A stretch of 64,000 nucleotides of DNA from Aedes albopictus (GCF_035046485.1 NC_085136.1:293113080-293177079), one strand, 5' to 3'; positions 31,200 through 42,385 are shown, counted from the first letter of the stretch. Notes: generated from the sequence alone by a model not told the origin. Made by a program: numbers and translations.

Positions 31200-32100
31200 T
31201 ATAATAACCACGTAGACTTCAGATTGGTCCAGTAACCACGGATAAATATGCAACGTTACTCAGTACAGCAGATACGGCTGTTGTTACGAGTATAGACCTG
31301 AAGGCCAGAATTCCAGGTAGTTTGGCTGTCCTGGAATAACCCTGTAGTGACTCTAAATGGCATCTGAGATTTCAAGAGCTTCGCGGATCTCTGCAGATTA
31401 TGCAATACTGCCCATATTCGCATAGTTGACGTAAGCGCCACTGTAGTTTTCAACACACTTTTGAAATTTTAACAATGATCATTGAAAAGTTTAAGATTTT
31501 TTTTTCACGTTAACATCTAGCTAGTGATTCGATTTTGTGCTCTATTGAATAAAACTGGTCACAATTATGCACATTTGATAGATATTAGCTTGTTAATGCT
31601 GACATTGTCAATGGTGGTTACGTCGACTATGCGATCATGGGCAGAATACTATTATTTATGGCGATAACACATAAAGTTATTCTTGTAGATTTGAAAGACT
31701 TCACTACAGAACAGTTTGGACAATCCTGACACTCCCGAAGGTTTGTTATAAGCTAGTAGACTTCAGATTCCAGTAACTGCGGTTGATTATGCAACAATAC
31801 TCAGTATAACAGATATGGCTCTTGTTAAGAGTGTAGACCTGAAGTTCTGAACTACTACCTTGGCTGACCTGGAATATCCCTATAGTGACTATAAATGACA
31901 ATGGAGATGTCAAGAGCTTCACGGATCCCAGTAGGTTATGCAATGCTATTATTTGTGGCGAAAATGCATAAAATTATTCTTGTTTGTTTGAAGGACTTCA
32001 CAATAGGACAGTTTGGAACACCTAGAACATCCCAGAATATAAAACACCTTTTGATATGCTTGGCAAATGTTAAATGAATACATATAAACGTAACCCACAT
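31200..32100 (+). repeat. Long-unit tandem repeat (~300-540 bp), two to three diverged copies
   Basis: Segments starting 'actcagtacagcagata' (31258) and 'actcagtataacagata' (31799) run parallel through 'tagacctgaag', 'ggaat(a)accctgtagtgact' and 'caagagcttc(g/a)cggatc'. The module 'gacttcac(t)a..acagtttgga' occurs at 31697 and 31992. The internal open frames are repeat-derived. Confidence 0.7.
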
Positions 32101-32440
32101 CCAAGTTCAGCTTTAAGATCAACTGGTATGTCAATCATTTTTTTTTTCCATGGTGTTCAGGATGTTCTAAGTTGTCATTGAAGCCCCAAATACGAATATG
32201 CTCATTTTTCTCTGAAAGAGTACCTTATTTGCAGCAACTTTGCCGAAGACTGTATTCTGTTTTATCGAATGGGTGAATTTATACAGCTGTTTCTATGTTG
32301 GGGTCATATATGACCTCTCCGGCTCCAAAGGGTTAACCCTTATGTGGCCGACAGGGTACCCGGGTACCCAGCACCCATTTAAAATACATGGTATAGAAAA
32401 AAGCAAAGAGTTCGTCGGACACATAACGGTAAATGAAGAT
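32101..32440. other. Unassigned spacer
   Basis: AT-rich with one complex patch (32210-32420, 'ggtacccgggtacccagcaccc'). No gene or mobile-element end is recognised. Confidence 0.4.
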
Positions 32441-33710
32441 TTTTGCAAGATTTCCTAGAATAATTCAAGCATGATTCGTTCGGAAATTCTTCCTAGGATT
32501 CCTTTAGCCATTATTCAGGAAATTCCTTCAAGGATTACCACGGAAGCTTGTGCCTGTATTCCTTCATGTGTTTCTTCCAACATTTCTATAAGGTTTTCCC
32601 ATCAAAATTATTCTGAAAATTTCTCAAGAATTCTAGATATTTTTCCAAGGTTTCTCAAGGAGTTCCTCCAAAACCTACTGCAAACGATGCAATTCCAGGA
32701 AAAATGTCAGAGAATCGGACATTATTTCAGGGATTCATGCAAAAATTCTCTTGGGGGTTTCCCTTGGAAATGCAGATTTTTTTCCTGGAACTCTTTCAGG
32801 AATTATTATTCAATTTTTTCCAGTGTTTCCTTAGGTCGAATTCCATATATTCAGAGATTCTCTCAGGAATTTATTCAGAATTCCACAAGAAAATTCTGAA
32901 AGTTCCTCAAGGTATTCCTCCAAGGATTGCTTACGGTTTTATTCAAACCTTACTTCAGGTATTCTTTCACATTTTTTTTGCCAGTGATGCTTTAGAAATT
33001 TTTCCAAAAAATCTATCAACAATTTTTACAGAAATTACTATTCCCAAGGATTAATCAAATAAGTTATCTTCCTTCTATGAATACCTTAAAAGGGTTCTCC
33101 TATTTTTCCAGGTGTTCTCTCATAGATTCTTAAAAAAAAATATTTCAGAAATTTATTCAAAAGTTCTCAAAAACTTTTTTCCAGGATGTTTATTGTTTCT
33201 GCAGGATTTCCTTCAGGAACTTTTCTTCAGAGTTTTTTGTGTAATTCTCCCTGAAGAAATTGTATAAAAATTTCTTCTATGAATTCCTCTAGTGATATCT
33301 TCAGGAGTTCTCCTAAGAATTGCTCCAGAAATTTCTCCAGGGATCCCTCCGAAACTGGCTGTTGAATTTAAACAAAAGCTCTACCAGTACCTTTGTCTGC
33401 AATTTTCGCAGGAATGTAGGCATGTATTTTCAATAAAAATCCTTAAGAAATTTCTCTATGGATACCTGCAGGAGAATTTTCTTTGAACTATTCTTCAGAG
33501 TTCCTGAAGAAGTTTCTCATAATATTTTTTTAGAGCTTAGGCAGGTTTTCTTCAGGCATTTTGTCAGGAATTTTTGTCGAATCACTGTAGAAAACTTTCA
33601 AGAATTTCCTCTTGGAATTATCCTTCAGACAACAATCATCCAAGGATTACTCTAGAATTTCCTTCAGAGATTCTTTCACGAATATTGCCAGGCATTTGTG
33701 TTTAATTTCT
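32441..33710. repeat. Degenerate TTCCTCCAGGAATT minisatellite, T-rich orientation
   Basis: Units like 'ttcctccaaggattgctt' and 'tttcttcaggaattc' run with the plus strand pyrimidine-rich. Pseudo-open frames rich in Phe/Ser/Glu are by-products of the repeat. Confidence 0.75.
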
Positions 33711-35035
33711 GGAAGAACATCTGAAAAAAATCCCTGGAGGAATATCTGAAAAAACTTCTGCATGATGCTTTGAGGCAACCCCAGGAGGTATTTCTGATGG
33801 AGCTGCAGGAGCAATTTCCAAAATAAAGTCGTGTAGAAATTTCTCTAGGAATCTCAAAAGCAATTTCTCATGGAGTTCTTGATGGAACGCTCAGAAGAAT
33901 TTTCAAAAGAACCTCTGTAGGATGTTTTTGAAAAAATATTTCGATGAGCTTTTGTAAATCTCTATGAAAGAACTGTTGCTGAAATCTCAGATATCCCAGA
34001 AACTCTGAAGAAATCTCGGAAGAAACTTTTGAATGAATTCCTGATAAAAAGAATATCTGAATGAATTTTTAAAGAAATATCCAGAAAAAGTTCTGTTAAA
34101 AATCAGGTAGAACTTTGGAATGAATCTCCAAAGATATATTTGAAAAAAAAACCTGGAAAATATTTGAAGTGCAACCAGCAGGAAGTTTTGAAAAGCTTCC
34201 TAGAGAAATGCCCAGAGAAATTCCCCTGAAAAATCGAGATAAAGCTAAAGATATCACTGTTTAAATTCCTAGAAAACGTTCCTGAATAAATTCCTCTACG
34301 AATCCACACATCCTTGAGGAAAATGCCAGAGAAATTTATGGAAGAAATATCTGGAGGAAACTCTGAATCTCTGTATGAACTTCTGGGGGAATTCCTGCAG
34401 GAATATTTGAAAGAATTTCTTATGTAATCCCTGTGTAAATTTGTAAAGAAATCACTGTAAAAGTTTTCAGAAACGACTTCCTAGAAGATTTTTTTTCCGA
34501 AAATATGGAAATTGACATAAAAGTATTCCTGGAAATTTTTTGAAGAAATTTGTAAGAGAAAACATCCATAGAGCAATTTTGAAAGCAATCCATGGCTGAT
34601 TTGCCCTTAGACAAATTTATGAAGGTATGTCATAAAGAATTTCTGGAGAAATCCCCAAGTTAGGTTCTTGAGGAATCCCTGGTATTTTTTTTTGAAGGAA
34701 TCTGAAAAAAAAATCCTAAAGGAGCGTAAAAGATTTTCTAGAGAATTCCGTGAAGCAATTTCTTGAGAAATACTGATCTCCTGAAGGAATCGCTGAAACG
34801 ATTTCTGAAGAAATCCGAGAATAAATTCCTGAGAATCCTCTCGTACGGATTTTTTAAAGAATTGTTGGAGGAATTTCTAAGGAACCTAGACGAGTTCTTG
34901 AAGAATTTTTTGGAGGATCTTCTAAAAGTAATTCTGAAAAAAATCTAGAGTAATTCCTGTAAAACTCCGTGAGTGATATTCCAAAAAAATATTCGAAACT
35001 AATCCATTAAGAACTTTTTGAAACGATTATTTATT
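33711..35035. repeat. Degenerate array, purine-rich (inverted) orientation
   Basis: From about 33710 the same family appears in reverse complement on the plus strand ('gaatttctgaagaaatccctgg', 'ggaggaatatctgaa'), and this persists to about 35035. The switch in strand asymmetry is abrupt. Confidence 0.7.
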
Positions 35036-35140
35036 GGTTCTCTTCAAGTTTAAACTATATTTGTACGTACACTCTTGGCCCATAACTTTTAAATGAAGGA
35101 TCCAGTGATTTTTGTCCTCATTGTAAATATATTATAGATC

Positions 35141-35176
35141 CCTGAAAAAGGTCCCAATCCTGGACCGAGACGTTGG
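35141..35176 (+). ncRNA. Decayed hammerhead-ribozyme-like core (possible Penelope-type relic)
   Basis: CTGAAAAA, a perfect 5-bp stem GGTCC/GGACC around a 7-base loop (CAATCCT), then GAGACG follow in the order of a hammerhead core (CTGANGA, stem II, GAAA). Two core positions differ from consensus, so it is probably inactive. Penelope-like elements carry such motifs near their ends. No Penelope ORF is seen here. Confidence 0.4.
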
Positions 35177-35745
35177 ATAAAATATTTATAGAATTCCTTC
35201 GAGAGGTTTTTTTTAGATTTCTGAAGTCTCGACGAAAATTAATTCAATGGCCCCTTGAAGAATCCCTTTCAGAGTTTTCCTCAAAGAATTTGTTTGTGGC
35301 TTCGTTCACGAGTTCTTGCGGAAATTTCTTTAGGAGATTTTCAAAATTCTTTCAGGAGTTCCTTTGGAATTTTCTTAAAGACCCTATTTTCAAATTTTGC
35401 TTGGTTTCGTCAAGAGTTTCTCCTCGAGTTTGTATGAGAATATTGCAGTTCCTTTGTAAATTTTGCCAAAAGTCACCAAGAAATTACCCTTGATATTTCT
35501 TCCGGAGTTCTGGATCTTAGCGAGGAGATTCTTCAGCTAATCCTTCAAAACTTTTCAAAAGATAATTTGTGAAATCCTCCAGCATTTTTTCCAGTCAGTT
35601 GTTTTTTAGAAACTCTTCAAAAATTCTCTCAAAAATTACTATTCTTCAGTAGTTTTCGTAGAGCATATTTTGACATTTCTTCTGAAGCTCCGCCACGATT
35701 TTTTCAAGATTTCCGTTCAGTATTCTTCAGAAGTTTTTTTTTGTG
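35177..35745. repeat. Degenerate array, T-rich orientation again
   Basis: Units 'gaattccttcgagaggtttt' and 'ttcaggagttcctttgg'. Orientation flips back relative to 33.7-35.0 kb. Confidence 0.7.
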
Positions 35746-36490
35746 TTGGAAATGTTATCATAGATCGATATTATCGGGATAAACATGATTGACTGTACTG
35801 GATGAAGCAGAGAATCACCCAAAAAAGTGAATCATTTCTGAGAACCTGAACCTGAGAACCTTCGCGCCGTCAGTCGAAGTTTCTTGGTCTATTTCCGCTC
35901 TCATTTACCGTGTTTCGTCCGAACTGTCGATTGCCAGACGGTTGATTGGAAAAGTAAATTTAAACGTCATCCATCATCATCAGCGAGTCAGTTTACGCTG
36001 TGTGCGGATTCCTGGTGGGTGTTTCGTATCTTTTCATATAAACTTTAAGCAGGAAAAGTTTTGCTCTGTTAATGAACAATACCAAATTGTGGGAAGGCGA
36101 CTGACGGGGAATTCTCTCTAACATTTAATTATTGAGTGGTATAATTAGTGAGTGATTCCTTCTGCGATTAGCCGACTGTTACTGCGGTCAATAAGTTTAA
36201 TCAATCACTCTTGCTTCCACCTGTGATGGTCGGAGCTTTCCATTAACGATGCACCGCTGGACTGGAAAGAGCAAGATAACGAAGGATAGAGTTAGCTTAT
36301 CATTTTTTTACCATCGGTGTTCGTGGAAGTGTACTAGTAACTACGACTAACATCTGCCGTCTGTGCCTTTGTAGAGACGAAGGTAACTTTTTCTCGATTT
36401 ACTGACTGAATAGAGCCAGTTACCGATATCTGACTGTTATTGCTCATGACAATATGCAATCTATCTCCTTTTTTCTGTTCAATAACTTCT
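35746..36490. other. Complex non-repetitive sequence
   Basis: No repeat phrases and no protein-like frame. TCAGTC at 35869-35874 resembles an arthropod initiator, and short GC-balanced blocks follow, so a 5' UTR or element leader is conceivable. Nothing supports it further. Confidence 0.35.
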
Positions 36491-36499
36491 CCAATAACT

Positions 36500-37618
36500 T
36501 CTGGTCTTCTGGCCTTCTGGTCTTCTGGTGTTCTAGTCTTCTGGTCTTCTGGTCACTTGGTCTTCTGGTCTTTAGTCTTCTAGTCTTCTGGTCTTCTGGT
36601 CTTCTGGTCTTCTGGTCCTCTGGTCATTTGGTCTTCTGATCTTCTGGTCTTCTGGTCTTCTGTTCTTCTGGTCTTCTGGTCTTCTGGTCTTCTGGTCTTC
36701 TGGTCTTCTGATCTTCTGATCTTCTGGTCTTCTGGTCTTCTGGTCTTCTGGTCTTCTGATCTTCTGGTCATCTGTTCTTCTGGTCTTCTGGTTTTCTGGT
36801 TTCTTGGTCTTCTGGTCTTCTGGTCTTCTGGTCTTCTGGTCTTCTGGTCTTCTGGTCTTCTGGTCTTCTAGTCTTCTGGTCTTCTGGTCTTCTGGTCTTC
36901 TGGTCTTCTGGTCTTCTGGTCTTCTGGTCTTCTGGTCTTCTGGTCTTCTGGTCTTCTGGTCTTCTGGTCTTCTGGTCTTCTGGTCTTCTGGTCTTCTGGT
37001 CTTCTGATCTTCTGATCTTCTGGTCTTCTGTTCTTCTGGTCTTCTGGTCTTCTGGTCTTCTGGTCTTCTGGTCTTCTTTTCTTCTGGTCTTCTGGTCTTC
37101 TGGTCTTCTGGTCTACTGGTCTTCTGGTTTTCTGTTCTTGTGGTCTTCTGGTCTTCTAGTCTTCTGGTCTTCTGGTCTTCTGGTCTTCTGATCTTCTGAT
37201 CTTCTGGTCTTCTGTTCTTCTGGTCTTCTGGTCTTCTGGTCTTCTGGTCTTCTGGTCTTCTGGTCTTCTGGTCTTCTGGTCTTCTGGTCTTCTGGTCTTC
37301 TGGTCTTCTGGTCTTCTGGTCTTCTGGTCTTCTGGTCTTCTGGTCTTCTGGTCTTCTGGTCTTCTGGTCTTCTGGTCTTCTGGTCTTCTGGTCTTCTGGT
37401 CTTCTGGTCTTCTGGTCTTCTGGTCTTCTGGTCTTCTGGTCTTCTGGTCTTCTGGTCTTCTGGTCTTCTGGTCTTCTGGTCTTCTGGTCTTCTGGTCTTC
37501 TGGTCTTCTGGTCTTCTGGTCTTCTGGTCTTCTGGTCTTCTGGTCTTCTGGTCTTCTGGTCTTCTGGTCTTATAGTCTTCTAGTATTCGGGTCTTCTAGT
37601 ATTCGGGTCTTCAAGTAT
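36500..37618 (+). repeat. Octanucleotide satellite (GGTCTTCT)n
   Basis: About 1.1 kb, roughly 135 units of GGTCTTCT. The left half has variants (GATCTTCT, GTTCTTCT, AGTCTTCT, GGTCATCT). From about 37213 to 37567 the array is essentially perfect. The right edge decays through TAGTATTCGGGTCTTC. Because 8 is not a multiple of 3, all frames read the same 8-residue peptide repeat; it is not a gene. Confidence 0.95.
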
Positions 37619-38167
37619 TCTTCCGAAAATCATGAAAATAGTCCGCTTATATCTTGCCTACATGAAAGACTAGCCAACTACGGTCCGTGTAGAGGGAATG
37701 ACACCTACAAGCATCAGAATGCTGCTGGCATCGAAAGGCTTGCCTACGGTCCCAGAACATCCAAATCGCCTACAAGTTATGCAAGCGAACTGTGTCGCTT
37801 AAGCTTCAAAGTAATAATCACACAAATCTATCGCCTTACGCTTGGCATCCACGCACCAATGTGTGAACCTTCTGCCAATCATGTCCCACTACTCCAACAC
37901 CCGCATGAATTTGTACACAGGTAGAGGTATATTCGGTCTGCTGAGCGGATACAAACGATTGCAATCATCACTTCCTTCCCCTTCCCCACATTGACATGCA
38001 ATCTGACGTGGCAGGCGCCATTGTCGCCTAAAAATAGAAGATCACCAACACTTACACACTGAAGATGCTTGCTAGTCCCCGGCAGATATCTCATTGGCTC
38101 CCTGTGTGAGTGTTGCAGGTCTGGCGATACTGGAGAAGCATCCACGGGCGGTCAATTAAGCTCATGT
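37619..38167. other. Unassigned complex sequence
   Basis: GC-balanced, no terminal repeats. The minus-strand frame 38145-37879 (88 codons) has ordinary composition but no recognisable motif. It may be part of an unrecognised repeat element. Confidence 0.35.
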
Positions 38168-38175
38168 AACAACCA

Positions 38176-38448
38176 TGCGTGTGGTCTCCAGTTAGTCTAG
38201 TGGTTAAGGCTATGGATCGCCAATCCGGGGACGGCGAATTCGATTCCCGTTCCGGGCGGGAAAATTTTCTCGACTCCCTGGGCATAGTGTGTAATTGTCC
38301 TTGCCTCACAATATACAAATTCATGCAATGGCAGGCAAAGAAAGCCCTCCAATTAATAACTGTGGAAGTGCTCAAAGAACACTAAGTTGAAGCGAGGCAG
38401 GCCAAGTCCCAGTGGGGACGTAGAGCCACAGAGAAGAAGAAGAAGAAG
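38176..38448 (+). mobile_element. tRNA-derived SINE (Feilai-like), near full length
   Basis: The tRNA-like head has CCAGTTAGTCTAGTGGTTAAG (A box) and GAATTCGATTCCCGTTCCG (B box, one change from GGTTCGATTCC). The body carries CTGGGCATAGTGTG, ATTCATGCAATGGCAGGC and AACTGTGGAAGTGCTCA. The tail is (GAA)n at 38431-38450. AACAACCA at 38168-38175 and 38449-38456 is a probable 8-bp target duplication. It would be transcribed by Pol III and mobilised by a LINE. Confidence 0.82.
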
Positions 38449-38456
38449 AACAACCA

Positions 38457-39058
38457 ACGGCAGTTCTGGAACTTGCAGCAAAACACTGAGAAGCAAGCTC
38501 TGCCGAAGCGTCGATTTGTACCAAAAAAAAAGGATTGAAATCTTATATGAAATAAAGAAACAATGCCCTAAGGTAGCACATTTCATCCGACTCTGAAATT
38601 CCCGCCGCGAAGTGAAATTTGGCGCTGATTTTAACAGTACCGGGGCAGAGAGCCATCAACCTCATCGTGTGTTGTCATGGCAAATCATTACGCTTTACGA
38701 TGCTAAGTAGTAGTGTCGGCGTTGATGGTTGGGTGGTTTCGCTTGGTTGCCTCCACATAAACATTTAGTCGGATAGTAAAATCATCAGTCAGTGGGAATA
38801 CCACGAGGTTTAATTTAAGGGATATCATTGTATATTTTCTTTTTGAAGATTGCTTTCGTGAATTTGAGAGTGAGGAACTGCTTAAGTTAATAATTAGGAT
38901 GCATGAAGAACAAAACAAGCTTGTGCTATGAAACCAAATACCACAAACAACTTCACATTTAAGATAACACATAATCAACAATAGTACGAAGAGGAGGCGA
39001 ACCAGCTTTCAAGCTGAAAACCTCTTAAATAAAGATAAAAAACCCAGATTAACCCACC
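38457..39058. other. Unassigned spacer
   Basis: Moderately AT-rich. The block 'gaggaggcgaaccagctttc' followed by 'cctcttaaataaagataaaa' at 38990-39045 looks like the 3' end of an unrecognised retroelement with an AATAAA signal. No coding sequence is present. Confidence 0.35.
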
Positions 39059-39959
39059 TAGTGGTGATAGTGCCTTTCTCGTTGAATATGTACTCATAAT
39101 CTTTCCGTCGACGCAATCAATCTTGCCTTAGAGTCATTGATCAGCCCAAAATCTCTGTTCTTTGGTAACGGACGAGACGGAGGAAATGCTCATAATGGCG
39201 ATCTGGGACTGTACCACCTACGAATTTCTGAATCATGAGAATACTTTATTTAGAAATTCAAGGTCATCATCGAATTGGGGCACTTATTCCGACGTTATGT
39301 TCAACGTATGGGCAGAGCCGAAAGTATAGGAACTTTAAATTGACTGCTTGACCACCTTCACTGGAGGCTGATTCATACCGAGATGACAATTACTAGCCAG
39401 GATTTAACTTTTTCACAGATCCCTTTGACAAAGTTTAATCTGCACACTTTATGCTATATTTTATTATAATTTGTTACAAGATTTATGTAAAATTTGTAAT
39501 GTAGTATTTTGAATTGCCAATGCTATATCACATTCAAATATAAACAACATTACAGTGCTCGCCCTCCAGTCGCATCAAAACTTTGCGCAGTAATTTTAGA
39601 CGCAAATAAAGATTTAAAAGAATGTTCGGGACTGATGCGCTTAAATTTTAATTTTTCCATACAACGTTGACCCATCCTACTGTAAAATTACGTCTCAGGA
39701 ATCAAAAATTGTGTGATTTAACGAGATCGCTTTAGTTTTTTTAGGTTTTTGGTTCTCTTACACATATTTATCGCTTGCATTCACTTTCGTAATTCCGCTG
39801 AAGCACCCAACGCTGCTTCTGCAACACCACCGGTAGCCTCTTATGTAGTCTCAGTCTATTTTGTATTGCTTACGAGACCCCCGGAAATGATTCCGGAACA
39901 TTACCGGTATATTTAAATGTGGTCTGAGTTTATGAAAACTGTTAATTAGGTTACCCGGA

Positions 39960-41065
39960 ATTAAAAACACTACCGGTGGTAACTTCTATGGACTGTGCCT
40001 ATTTTCTTATTATCCATGCATCAGGTTACTGACAAAAAAACGATTTGATGTACCGCAAGCATGGGTTTGATTCTCTTTTATATATGTCCATTTCCAGTGG
40101 GACACTCTTAACCGGTTCTGGAAAATTTACATGGTTCATTGTTACATTTGAGCAATTCCGGCGGGACACCTGAAACATGTTTGTGGAACACTAGCAGTGG
40201 TCTCTTACGTAATCTCAGCTAATTTTCTTAATAACCGTTCATCAGCTTATCGAAAAAACCGCGATTTGATGAAGCGCATGCATGGAGTTTGGTTCCCTTT
40301 TACATTTGACCACATCCGGAGGGACACCGGGAACCGATTCCGGGACACTACTAGTTCTCCCAAGCATGATCTGAGATATTTTTTTCTTTGTAACCGTTCA
40401 TCAGGATACTTTAAATGCCATTTGATGTGTCGCGAATTTTTGTTTTTTTTTTGCATTCGGCCACTTTCAGCGAGATACCTCGAACCGATTCCGGAACACT
40501 ATCAGTAGTTTCTAATGTGGGCTTTGCTTATTTTTTTTGCTGATCGTACAAGTTATCGAAAAGGTTACGATTTGATGTGTCGCATGTATGAAATAGGCCA
40601 CTTCCGGCGGGACATCAGGAACTGGTTTCGGGATGCTACCGGTTCAGATATAGTGCACGACTATTTTCCTATTTACCGTTCATCAGGTTATAGAAAAAGC
40701 TGCGATTTGATGTGTCGCATGCATGTGTTTGGTTCACTTTTATATTTGGCCACTTCCGGCGGGATACCCGGAACCGGTTCCGGAACACTACCAGATCAGA
40801 TATGGTCAGAGACTATTTTCCTGTTTACCACTCATCAGGTTACAAAAAAAGCGGTGATTATATGTGTCGCATACATGGGTTTGTTTCACTTTTATATTTG
40901 GCCAGTTCCGGCGGGACACCCGGAACCGGTTCCGGAATACTACCGGTTCAGATATAGTCTGCGACTATGTTCCTGCTTACCATTCATCAGATAATCGAAA
41001 ATGCCGTGGTTTGATGGGTCGCATGCATGCGTTTGTTGCAATTTCATATCTGGCCCTTTCCTGTG
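39960..41065 (+). repeat. ~150-bp tandem repeat, about seven copies
   Basis: The unit contains ATTTGATGTGTCGCATGCATG, 'ttggccacttccggcggga', 'acccggaaccggttccgga' and 'ctattttcctatttaccgttc'. The ATTTGATG landmark lies at about 40044, 40264, 40420, 40570, 40705, 40857 and 41009, giving spacings of 135-156 bases after an irregular first unit. The near-palindromic CCGGAACCGGTTCCGG recurs in several units. Confidence 0.85.
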
Positions 41066-41221
41066 GTATCGGTCCGGAACACCTAAATGGCCATAACTCC
41101 GGAACGGCTGGACCGATTAAAACCATTTTCAATAGGAAACAATGGGACAATATTCCGCGTCGATTGAAACATAAAGCGTTGAAATCGGATGATATTTACT
41201 ATCCAAAAGTGAGGTGACATT

Positions 41222-41298
41222 TTTGTACACATACACACATACACACGCACACACACACACACATACATACATACACACACACATACACACACACAGAC
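41222..41298 (+). repeat. (CA)n/(CATA)n microsatellite
   Basis: About 75 bases of ACAC with interspersed CATA. Confidence 0.9.
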
Positions 41299-41444
41299 AT
41301 CATCTCAACTCGTCGAGCTGAGTCGATTGGTATATAAGACTTGGCCCTCCGGGGGTTCTATCAAGATTGCATTTTTGGAGTGAACATATAGCCTTTCGGT
41401 ACACCTTGGTGTACGAGAAAGGCAAAAAATAGTACGAGTATTGT

Positions 41445-41563
41445 GACTCGGTTTGTGGCTGCCACTCTCCATCCTCGGTCACGCTCCACCTAATCGCATT
41501 CTTGTGCGATCTGGATCAGCAAAGCACACCAATTTTGCAGGGTTGTTATCCGACATTCTTGGA
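41445..41563 (-). pseudogene. RTE-clade C-terminal fragment
   Basis: On the minus strand this encodes the RMPDNNPAKLV segment and the following Arg-rich stretch, matching the C-terminal region of the RTE at 58885-58337. It is cut on its upstream side by the (AAAGC)n array. About 40 codons remain. Confidence 0.7.
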
Positions 41564-42385
41564 AGCAAAGCAAGCAAAGCAAAGCAAAGCAAAGCAAAGC
41601 AAAGCAAAGCAAAGCAAAGCAAAGCAAAGCAAAGCAAAGCAAAGCAAAGCAAAGCAAAGCAAAGCAAAGCAAAGCAAAGCAAAGCAAAGCAAAGCAAAGC
41701 AAAGCAAAGCAAAGCAAAGCAAAGCAAAGCAAAGCAAAGCAAAGCAAAGCAAAGCAAAGCAAAGCAAAGCAAAGCAAAGCAAAGCAAAGCAAAGCAAAGC
41801 AAAGCAAAGCAAAGCAAAGCAAAGCAAAGCAAAGCAAAGCAAAGCAAAGCAAAGCAAAGCAAAGCAAAGCAAAGCAAAGCAAAGCAAAGCAAAGCAAAGC
41901 AAAGCAAAGCAAAGCAAAGCAAAGCAAAGCAAAGCAAAGCAAAGCAAAGCAAAGCAAAGCAAAGCAAAGCAAAGCAAAGCAAAGCAAAGCAAAGCAAAGC
42001 AAAGCAAAGCAAAGCAAAGCAAAGCAAAGCAAAGCAAAGCAAAGCAAAGCAAAGCAAAGCAAAGCAAAGCAAAGCAAAGCAAAGCAAAGCAAAGCAAAGC
42101 AAAGCAAAGCAAAGCAAAGCAAAGCAAAGCAAAGCAAAGCAAAGCAAAGCAAAGCAAAGCAAAGCAAAGCAAAGCAAAGCAAAGCAAAGCAAAGCAAAGC
42201 AAAGCAAAGCAAAGCAAAGCAAAGCAAAGCAAAGCAAAGCAAAGCAAAGCAAAGCAAAGCAAAGCAAAGCAAAGCAAAGCAAAGCAAAGCAAAGCAAAGC
42301 AAAGCAAAGCAAAGCAAAGCAAAGCAAAGCAAAGCAAAGCAAAGCAAAGCAAAGCAAAGCAAAGCAAAGCAAAGCAAAGCAAAGC
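41564..42385 (+). repeat. Perfect (AAAGC)162 pentanucleotide array
   Basis: After an imperfect start (41564-41575), positions 41576-42385 are 810 bases of uninterrupted AAAGC, i.e. 162 copies. All six frames are open, producing spurious KAKQS or LLCFA polypeptides; it is not a gene. It directly joins the inverted-repeat copy at 42386, whose partner ends in a short TTGCTTTGC run. Confidence 0.97.

Larger units (their letters stand above)
39060..41430. mobile_element. Putative DNA transposon with TGCCTTTCTCGT ends and internal tandem repeats
   Basis: TGCCTTTCTCGT near the left end (39070-39081) and ACGAGAAAGGCA near the right end (41413-41424) are inverted repeats. Between them lie ~600 bp of AT-rich sequence, a block of ~150-bp tandem repeats, a (CA)n tract and a conserved-looking 3' segment (41075-41220, then 'gagctgagtcgattggtatat'). 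No transposase is visible. Boundaries and target duplication could not be fixed. Confidence 0.55.

Noticed and set aside
35866..35880. Core promoter with initiator TCAGTC
   Set aside because: A single short motif without a TATA box, a downstream element or any identifiable transcript; not supportable.
36454..37007. Open frames with an FWSSGLLV-type or RRPEDQK-type repeat
   Set aside because: Translation of the octanucleotide satellite; identical in all frames and unrelated to any protein.
36640..37567. CRISPR-like array (regular short repeats)
   Set aside because: Units are contiguous without unique spacers; it is a simple satellite in a eukaryotic genome.
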